A stretch of 27,783 nucleotides of DNA from Phoronis ovalis (Eukaryota; Phoronida; Phoronidae). Under the pieces are notes generated by a model. The model saw only the letters and a list, made by a program, of their open reading frames with translations, had not been told where the DNA came from and searched no databases. A program made the translations under genes and the position numbers. The first letter of the stretch is position 1. Every line of letters begins with the position of its first letter. Shown in pieces: positions 22,601-27,783 of this stretch. The stretch spans positions 1-27,783 of the forward strand of contig JAOXYB010015520.1 in assembly GCA_028565635.1 (NCBI GenBank). Reading direction: 5' to 3'.

Positions 22601-22971
22601 TGACATTTTATGACTAATTTATTAGAATAATATTTGAATGTTATTTTTAGACTGAAAAACAACCCGGTGAATCTTTTGCCTGAATGCAAAAATTAAACCC
22701 CACATGAATTCACAACTTCTTAAAATTTCCAGCTGTAAAGATTTGGACAGTGCATTGACAATACGCACGAAAATAGTACCATTTAATTTATTATGGAAAC
22801 GTACATAATGGGTAAAGGATCAACATTAGAAACATCATCCATCTCATTACATTTCCTAGTACCGCGTTGCCTTACCTTCTGCCTCATTTGATTTTTCCAC
22901 AAAAATATTTTTAAGCATAAGAAAAATAATTAGGTACATCACCTGGTTCCCCGAAAAACACATCCTAGCAT
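4358..22971 (-). CDS. FGF8/17/18-like: Secreted fibroblast growth factor, FGF8/17/18 type (multi-exon gene)
   Basis: Coding exons in transcript order: 22943-22971 (provisional), 20814-20856, 17699-17936, 12299-12405 and 4358-4687. The product of about 248 residues has a signal peptide (about 1-24), an N-terminal extension with DFFLRHI (the FGF8/17/18 FxxHV region), a beta-trefoil core from about residue 65 to 202, and a basic C-terminal tail. Recognisable core blocks are KLRFESVTFGG, GYLCFSRKGRLI, EQCYFKEIMVE, and WFIGFRKNGKPLKG with a terminal NFLKR. The last block matches the WYVGFTKKGRPRKG..FMKR region of FGF18. Family members are secreted ligands that bind FGF receptor tyrosine kinases with heparan sulphate and pattern embryos. 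Family membership is near certain and the subfamily likely. The core is divergent: the usual EDGDP turn is replaced by GKPGKRF, and three extra residues precede the conserved Tyr in the last exon. No stop or frameshift breaks the joined reading frame. Confidence 0.88.
8434..8452. repeat. 19-bp inverted repeat TACTATGCC-C-GGCATAGTA
   Basis: Two 9-base arms are exact reverse complements around a single central C. It lies alone inside intron 4, in AT-rich DNA. It could be a dimeric protein-binding site or a trace of an insertion; nothing nearby decides. Confidence 0.45.
10380..10541 (+). other. Intronic coding-like island, unidentified
   Basis: A plus-strand stop-free run of 53 codons between TAA (10377-10379) and TGA (10539-10541) in a GC-richer patch. 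It reads VVPVILYALPVGGGAARIAR and then a HNLTHLPARYKLQ part. There is no start codon near its beginning. A 6-bp inverted repeat, AGTGCC..GGCACT, lies just before it. It may be a transposon fragment; no family recognised. Confidence 0.2.
12177..12227 (-). other. Possible alternative short terminal exon of the FGF-like gene
   Basis: About 70 bases after the exon 4 donor, the minus strand has TTCGTTTGCAG, a fair acceptor, followed in phase 0 by 16 codons (TLCSNGRYTYLFRDSP) and a TGA stop. Splicing here would truncate the growth factor after the first half of its core. The intron would be very short. A chance acceptor is as likely as a real one. Confidence 0.15.
12299..12405 (-). CDS. FGF8/17/18-like: FGF-like gene, exon 4 (107 bp, mid beta-trefoil)
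   Basis: Flanked by acceptor TATTTTCTTGTAG and donor AGG|GTAAGT. It is 107 bp, enters in phase 1 and leaves in phase 0. With the last base of exon 3 it gives T, then KLRFESVTFGGIIKIQ, SPRSEGYLCFSRKG and RLIIR. This lines up without gaps with the FGF8 segment that starts KLIVETDTFGS and ends GKLIAK, which I recall as one exon of the same codon length in vertebrates. The Cys of YLCFS is the conserved core cysteine. Differences from family consensus are MN replaced by FS, and Val for the usual Asp after the ES pair. The exon was found only through the splice sites and homology, being too short to stand out as an open frame. Confidence 0.9.
12406..17698 (-). other. Intron 3 of the FGF-like gene (5.3 kb)
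   Basis: It begins GTAAGTAAGA after exon 3 (codon split after its first base) and ends TTCTTGTAG before exon 4. Overlapping short plus-strand frames near 12705-13217 and single frames near 14575, 15149 and 17109 show no conserved motif and look like chance. It contains simple TA patches (about 13180) and ATTCA pentamers at 15826-15843. Confidence 0.75.
15826..15843 (+). repeat. Short ATTCA pentamer tandem repeat
   Basis: ATTCA is repeated about three and a half times inside intron 3. A shorter run of the same unit (AATTCAATTCAATTCAT) occurs again near 17508-17522. Simple sequence with no further meaning visible. Confidence 0.6.
17699..17936 (-). CDS. FGF8/17/18-like: FGF-like gene, exon 3 (N-terminal extension and first trefoil strands)
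   Basis: The acceptor is TTTTGTGTCTTTCAG directly before GTG at 17936, and the donor is TTCA|GTAAGTAAG after 17699. The exon is 238 bp, phase 0 in and phase 1 out, and encodes 79 residues. An acidic start (VKATDSDEE) is followed by HTDFFLRHIQKET and NKITRDFQLVNSCSNKLVQL, matching the VDFRIHVENQT and RLYQLYSRTSGKHIQV blocks of FGF18. The end, IDALGKPGKRFRKF, sits where FGF8 has INAMAEDGDPFAKL, so the acidic turn has become basic. The GTG at the first codon is an ordinary internal Val and not a start. The Cys in NSCS is not a family-wide cysteine. Confidence 0.9.
17937..20813 (-). other. Intron 2 of the FGF-like gene (2.9 kb)
   Basis: It begins GTGAGTTAAAG after the micro-exon and ends GTGTCTTTCAG before exon 3, between codons (phase 0). 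Apart from the plus-strand coding-like stretch at 19422-19741 it appears to be plain AT-rich intron. Confidence 0.75.
19422..19741 (+). other. Coding-like stretch on the opposite strand in intron 2, unidentified
   Basis: A 70-codon Lys/Ser-rich frame (19422-19634, with TSFKSTLKKLGLVHSRY at its end) stops just as a second frame opens. That second frame runs from an AG at 19616-19617 as FIQDIEAACEDLWCDSTF and TPTPSEGTGEEDMAY to TAG at 19717-19719. An ATTAAA follows at 19736. A one-base slip would fuse the two frames; alternatively the second is a small terminal exon with acceptor ATTAG. The second part is unusually GC-rich and acidic for this region. I recognise no family. It may be a retrocopy or transposon relic. 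Confidence 0.25.
20814..20856 (-). CDS. FGF8/17/18-like: FGF-like gene, 43-bp micro-exon (signal-peptide core)
   Basis: The acceptor is TTGTTCATTTGTAG with a pyrimidine-rich lead; the donor is TTCAG|GTGAGT. The exon supplies the third base of a split codon and then LVALIALFQVYTVQ, which runs in phase 0 into VKATDSDEE of exon 3. This is a signal-peptide hydrophobic stretch and resembles LLHLLVLCLQAQ of FGF8 and HFLLLCFQVQ of FGF18, at the same position relative to the core. Vertebrate FGF8 genes likewise put this part in a very small exon, where alternative splicing makes N-terminal isoforms. Cleavage is expected near the end of the exon. Confidence 0.8.
20857..22942 (-). other. Intron 1 of the FGF-like gene if exon 1 is right (2.1 kb)
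   Basis: The 3' end (acceptor TTTGTAG at 20857-20863) is solid; the 5' end depends on the provisional first exon. A rival donor on the minus strand near 22873 (ATGAGGCAGAAG|GTAAGG) gives the wrong phase for the micro-exon. No other gene seen. Confidence 0.5.
22943..22971 (-). CDS. Provisional first coding exon of the FGF-like gene
   Basis: ATG at 22969-22971 is followed by LGCVFRGT and two bases (AG) before ACCAG|GTGATG. Joined to the micro-exon this gives MLGCVFRGTRLVALIALF, a plausible signal peptide with an Arg-containing start and a hydrophobic core. It has the correct phase, and the other minus-strand donors I checked by eye upstream gave a wrong phase, a stop, or no Met. The donor is only moderate (no G at the fifth intron base). 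The frame is also open farther upstream to another ATG, about 75 bases earlier. The true exon 1 could lie elsewhere or beyond the window. Confidence 0.3.
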
Positions 22972-25900
22972 AGTCTTGAAAACTAACTCCTGGTTTGGAC
23001 TATAAGAAATCCGTATAGTAAACTGTCTGAAACACATGAGTAAGGTCCGTCAGCTATCCTAGCCATTGTCATACTGATTCAATACAAGTATATAAAGTAG
23101 CTTTAACACTGAGACCTCGTTTCTATATATAAGCTCCTCCCCTCTTAAATATTTAATGTGTGAATTCAGGCGTATAGGCACGAGTTAGCCTTTTTCCATA
23201 TCTGGATATAGTTATCACTGTTAAAGTTTTCTACGTTCTTTGTCCTAGGTGGCGTTTCATATTGAAAAAGTGCCTAAATTTGCTATATTTGGTAAAGATT
23301 CTGCTAAGATCTCTAAAGTTGCAAAGTACACAAGATTCTAAAATTAATATGTCAGCAAACCGGCGTCTATCTTCAACCAGGAAGAATTTTCAACCAAGCG
23401 TATTAAAACGTAGTATGACTAATAACCGTAATAATAATATATGCAACTGTACTAAAAATAAATTTGTAACAATTAAGAAATTTGTAGGATCATAATACAG
23501 GTATCAATACACTTTTTTTTGCAAACTGTAATCGATATTTTGTAGAATTACTCAGCTATTTCTGTAACGCGCTACTTTTTTTAGTTGCTTTGCATAAAAG
23601 TTTAATAAACATTGTATACATCATTTTGAAATAATTTATGTAACATTTTGTGTTCAGAATTATAAAGTATCACTAGCTTATTTATTTTTAAAATGAAGAC
23701 ATAGCTATGCAACAAAACTTATTAACGAGACGATGAATAGGTTAAGGAGTTTTTAAAAAATGTTTGAACCAGTTCACTCATAGTTAACATACTCTGTATA
23801 GTAAACGTGTTGCTTGTTACCACAACAAGCACTATTTCCCAAATACTATTTTTTCAGCATATTGAATTTTGGCAGTGTTCCCCTTTTCTGGTATCAGCTG
23901 TGCGCTTATACACAGCAGGTAGTCGAGACCCCTGGTTCGGGACTGACTTGAACCCGGATTGGACTACAAACGCAAGTCATGGATCCGAAAATAATCGATC
24001 CTACGTTCGATATTTTAAAAATAACTACTGAAAATCATTCAATTCACATTTCGGTAAATTAATCGATGTTTAATTTCTCGGAAAATGTTTACTCTCAGAT
24101 GTTTAATTGAATGAAAAATCTGATGAATGAGACAGTGAGATAGTGTATAGTAATGATAAACCTTAAAGGAAAGTGACAGAGTTATTCATCAAAGATCACC
24201 ATTTTAAAAATTATTAAAAATCTTTTATAGATTTACCTACAGCAGTGTCGAAGCTAATATAATAGAAATATGATGTGTATTTATGGGATTGACGAAGAAA
24301 TTAAAACATTACTGAAAGTGAAATAATGCAATGATCAAGGTAATATACTCTTGTGGTAACAAACAAGTAGGAGATTACCAAAAGAACAACGTAGCGGATT
24401 ACCAAAAGAGCAACGAAGCACGATGTTATTTTCTTATTGACTCTTGTCTGTTTACCCTTATGTTCAAAGCGCCGCGTGCTACCTTGTCTTTATCACGGAT
24501 TATCATTCGGAAGTTATCTACCTTTGACTAAGATCAAATGCCTGTTTAGTGTTTATTTTCTTATTCCGGGATACATCAAATGTACTTTGTTTTTCGGTAT
24601 TACTACTAACCACACAGCTACCAAATAACCGGTAGTACAGTGTGCTAAAAATTGACCAGCATTATCACAGGTATGCACTAAACACAGGTATACTCTGGTG
24701 TTTCTAAATTTAGTAAATAAAACGCCCAAATTTTGGGGAAATAATTGGAAATGACGACAGCGACAATAGATATTTCTTAGATATTTCTCACGATGACGCC
24801 AGAATATGTAAAAAAGAAAAACGTACACAAAAATGTTAATCATGGTGATGACATTTTTTTTATCTACTGGGTAATCCATTGGTAAATACTGATGTAAGAT
24901 AATAAAAGTCGTTAATCACATTTTGATATGTATAATTGGCTGTATGACTACACTTGAAAGAATTTAAATCTAAAGTGATGTTTAAGGTGACTGTTCTTAA
25001 GGAATGTTCGATGTCATTATACCCCCCGCGACAATACATCAGATTGGAGGACATCGCCACTGAATGAGGAAACAATAGTTTTGTACTAATCAAGTTCAAC
25101 AAGCTATAAAAAGAGATCGGAAATGATAGCGTCTCAACGAGTGTTTGAAAATATAGCTTCAAGCCAAGGTCACATTAATTTGGAATTAAATATTTTTTTT
25201 AATGTTGTTGCTATCCAATTTAAATAACTACACAGTGTCGTAAGTTGTTTACTAAAATGTTGCTAAAAAAGATCATCAAATTTCGATATCATTTTCAATA
25301 TTCATTGATTGCTTTATCTGCAGTAAAATAAAACGTCTTAGGTGTGTCGGCAGGGGAGTGTCCGTCACGAGATAATGACTTGAGGAAACTTGCATGGAGA
25401 ACGAATATGTCACGGATATTTACGAAGTTACATGATTCAAATGTGTTCATCAACAAATTGCGTTGGGCATTCTATAATCTATCATAGTCAGTGTTTTTTT
25501 AATATCGATATTAATGCAATGTTATGGGCATGAGTAACAGGCATCAGTTTTATTCACGGGCGTTTTCCCAATGCAAAATCACCTTTTTGTCATTTTTAAG
25601 TATCAGTATTTAAATTCTAATGAATAATCCATGCTAAGTGTACAGCATGCTTCCAACAATGAATTATACTCTATATAAATATATATATGTTTAAAAATAC
25701 AATCATTTATACAATTTATATTTATTTTGTATTTCAGTTAAACTTTTTGCCACAGGATATTTTAATTTCGTTGTTTATATACATATATGTTTGTTCTATT
25801 GAACGTGTAAGTGTTAACATTTCATTACAATGCTGAATATTCCACGTTCGATTAAGTAGCCACAATGCAGAAGTAGATTGACACTTTTAATATTGCATAC

Positions 25901-26202
25901 TTTTGCATTATTACCTGGTTAATATATTTCCTTCATATCAGATTAAAGGTTTAGTTTTCATATCTGAAAATGACTGATTTAAAATATTTCAATGTCCTCA
26001 ACGCATCCTACCAAATTAAATTTTGAAAATTTTAGATTCTCCACGATATTTCGATATTTCTCTTCCTTGGGTATTTAATAAATGGCAAGCTTCACCCGGA
26101 CAACGGTAGTGAGTCTGTATTTTTTTAACTGATTAAATCTTAAGTATTTAGTCTTATAATTTTCTGCATAATTGAGAAATAGTAATTTCATTCATGGTTT
26201 TC
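22972..26202. other. 5' flank of the FGF-like gene, no supported gene
   Basis: The region is AT-rich with scattered chance frames. A patch at 23880-23960 is GC-richer, with an inverted repeat GCTGTG..CACAGC and a GGTTCGGGAC segment resembling a tRNA B-box, so a worn SINE is possible. Two minus-strand frames of 108 and 100 codons overlap end to end at 24553-24879 and 24860-25162; neither shows a known motif. A TA-rich simple patch lies near 25670-25690. No convincing core promoter was found. Confidence 0.4.
24371..24418 (+). repeat. Two tandem copies of a 24-bp unit
   Basis: Positions 24371-24394 and 24395-24418 match at 20 of 24 bases; both contain GATTACCAAAAGA and CAACG. The unit length is a multiple of three, so in one frame it reads DYQKNNVA then DYQKSNEA, but that frame looks like chance. 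Confidence 0.6.
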
Positions 26203-26520
26203 TTATTCTAAAATTAGTACATTTTTACCAATGGTATGCAAGATATGCTTTACATTTAACTGATAAAACCGGTAATTAAAGAATAAATATATATCTAAGC
26301 TGCAGTGGTATCTTGGTAGGAATACTTTAATTTCCATCATTCTTATCTGGTATTGTTTTAATGTTATGAAATTTAAAGAATCAGGCCAATAATAATAGAT
26401 AAATTCAACTAACAAGTCGTCTATGTAGCGTACATAACGGAAATAGCCTTGACAGTCCATGTGGATCAAGTGCCTGCTACAACTATGGAATCTAAAAAGT
26501 ACATTCGACAGTGTTTATTA
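26203..26520 (-). mobile_element. Possible relic of a reverse-transcriptase gene (RYIDDLL motif)
   Basis: The minus-strand frame contains GYFRYVRYIDDLLVEF, with RYIDDLL at 26410-26430. The aromatic-x-DD core preceded by RY is the form of the catalytic palm motif in several retroelement reverse transcriptases, for example Penelope-like and LTR types. The frame is open for about 105 codons in all, with no start of its own nearer than a TTG. The expected flanking blocks (a Pro/Gly-rich motif before, an LG motif after) are not recognisable. It is a short remnant at best, and the seven-residue match could be chance. Confidence 0.22.
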
Positions 26521-27195
26521 AATGCATAGAAATAAACTGTTAACCAGTTACTCTTCAAACAACAGGTTAAAAAGTCGGTCCTTATATTTTCTAAGTATTT
26601 TATTATGTACTAATGAAGCTTTTCTTTACAAATTGTATTAAACTGAAAAGTAAATTTGAACATCTCGTTGTTTAAACCAGTGTCTAGTATTATCAAATTA
26701 ATATTTCCTTGAGGTGTTTTTAAACCTATAGTTAAGTTAGGGAGTCCGTTTATTCATGTATCTGGCAGATAAGACATTCAAACTCAGTGATTGTGGTCAG
26801 CGGTTGCTAAGATGAAAATAAAAGCACGAAGAACCACGAAGATTTTGCTCAAATACAAGACTGTGTTCATATTGAATCTGTCAAAAATAAGGGTTTACTG
26901 CTTTTAACGTGTTTGAAAATAAGTGTGGCTACTCACGGCCTGTAGCTGTTTTTCCGAAGCCCTATATGCACAAGAGATTCAATTAGCAACAGTCACATGA
27001 AGCGCCATCTTTAGGTTGACAACTCCTGTGCACTGTATGATTACATACAAAAAATATGTTTCTTCTAGTGAAAAATATTTATGTTGTCTTTTACATTTTG
27101 TCCCCCTGTTTATGACGTATATTTTAGTGATACTTGTGACGCACAGCTTTTAGAGAAGACTTTATGTGCGAAACAAATATTTATGACTTGATTAT
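26521..27195. other. Non-coding stretch, no gene seen
   Basis: AT-rich with no frame of note. A minus-strand GTGAGT donor-like site near 26930 was checked as an FGF exon 1 end and has no in-phase Met. Confidence 0.45.
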
Positions 27196-27438
27196 TCAAC
27201 ACCGAAAAGCTAAGGTGATGTCATGCTGCCCGCAGCAGTTCCGATCCGATATGGGTAGTGAAGGGTCAGCAAAGGCTTTACCTCGGGTGAACTTTAATGC
27301 ATGCACAGCATTTGAAAATACTAGATCCTTGTAGCAAAGCGTATAATCGCTCGGAATTCCTCTCCAAGTCAAACAGAGACAAAGCCCCTGAGAATGAATG
27401 ATGCTTTGGGATGTCCTTTTTTGGATATGGTAACTAAC
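27196..27438 (-). other. 80-codon open frame in a GC-richer island, unidentified
   Basis: The frame is stop-free from after TAA (27439-27441) to TGA (27196-27198). It reads like protein, with GLCLCLTWRGIPSDYTLCYK, then HALKFTRGKAFADPSLPIS and a Cys-containing end. A second minus frame across the same bases is also open for about 50 codons (SGALSLFDLERNSERLY), so part of the openness is compositional. There is no ATG at its head. It may be part of a dispersed repeat or a transposon; no family recognised. Confidence 0.22.
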
Positions 27439-27441
27439 TTA

Positions 27442-27783
27442 TTCTGAGCTGCCAGTTTCGCCTTCCAATAGATTTTTTTGCACTATTGCATAGTTATAGG
27501 AATACCTTGACGTAGCCCGACCTGATTGGCTTTTATAACATCTAATCCTATATGGCCGTTTTGCACGACTTGTATAGTTATAGCGCTGAAGAAATAAACC
27601 TGTCATGAACATCTCCCAGTGGATGATTATTCAAAGTTGAACTTTTATAAGACTAACAATCCTTGATTTGTAAATGTTATTTTGGCAGATATTTGTGCTA
27701 TTGCACAATAATATGTTGAAATAGATACACTGCATCAGGGTCAATAACTGGATTTGTATTATAATATTTGTAAATGTATTCTC
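27442..27783. other. Window end, nothing supported
   Basis: AT-rich sequence with no coding frame, clear repeat or RNA gene visible. Confidence 0.4.

Noticed and set aside
22869-22889. ATGAGGCAGAAG|GTAAGG on the minus strand as FGF exon 1
   Set aside because: The donor is good but the Met frame ends in phase 0, whereas the micro-exon needs two leading bases; the phase-2 frame has a stop just upstream.
23262-23495. 77-codon plus-strand basic frame
   Set aside because: Composition (Lys, Asn, Ser) follows the AT-rich background; no motif or splice context.
23925-23960. tRNA gene suggested by a GGTTCGGGAC segment
   Set aside because: No T-arm pairing, no acceptor stem and no matching A-box could be laid out; at most a worn SINE.
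24553-25162. Two overlapping minus-strand frames of 108 and 100 codons
   Set aside because: Different phases, no shared motif, no splice signals linking them, and a text rich in Phe, Tyr, Leu and Asn typical of chance frames in AT-rich DNA.
27280-27440. Minus-strand open frame ending CCCGAG|GTAAAG as FGF exon 1
   Set aside because: The phase fits the micro-exon, but there is no in-frame Met before an upstream stop.
1-27783. CRISPR array, operon or bacterial mobile element
   Set aside because: No regular direct repeats with spacers, no operon-like gene spacing and no ribosome binding sites; the exon-intron structure shows eukaryotic DNA.

Overview
This is AT-rich animal nuclear DNA with long introns and no bacterial or organellar gene layout. 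The TACATGTA-type motifs, the repeat style and an FGF gene with large introns suggest a lophotrochozoan invertebrate, perhaps a bivalve mollusc. That guess rests on sequence style only.

The one gene I can support with confidence lies on the minus strand and fills most of the window. It is a secreted fibroblast growth factor of the FGF8/17/18 group. I rebuilt it from splice signals and from reading-frame continuity between exons. In transcript order: a provisional first coding exon at 22943-22971; a 43-bp micro-exon at 20814-20856 carrying the signal-peptide core; a 238-bp exon at 17699-17936 with the N-terminal extension and the first beta-trefoil strands; a 107-bp exon at 12299-12405 with the mid-core; and a terminal exon at 4358-4687 with the rest of the core and a basic tail. 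The four downstream exons join with matching phases and canonical acceptors and donors. They align segment by segment with vertebrate FGF8/FGF18, including the exon boundaries. The product would be about 248 residues.

From left to right: 1-112 looks like the end of a dispersed repeat. 240-1046 holds several mid-length plus-strand frames of unknown origin. 1856-2364 is a decayed coding-like stretch on the minus strand. 2486-2590 is a cluster of short inverted repeats. The 3' flank of the FGF gene has three GGATTA sites spaced exactly 13 bp apart (4094-4132). The FGF gene covers 4358-22971, and its introns contain a few coding-like islands and palindromes. The remaining 5' flank, 22972-27783, holds a short 24-bp tandem repeat, a possible reverse-transcriptase remnant (RYIDDLL motif near 26420) and an unidentified 80-codon open frame at 27196-27438. 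Most other short open frames look like chance frames in AT-rich DNA.
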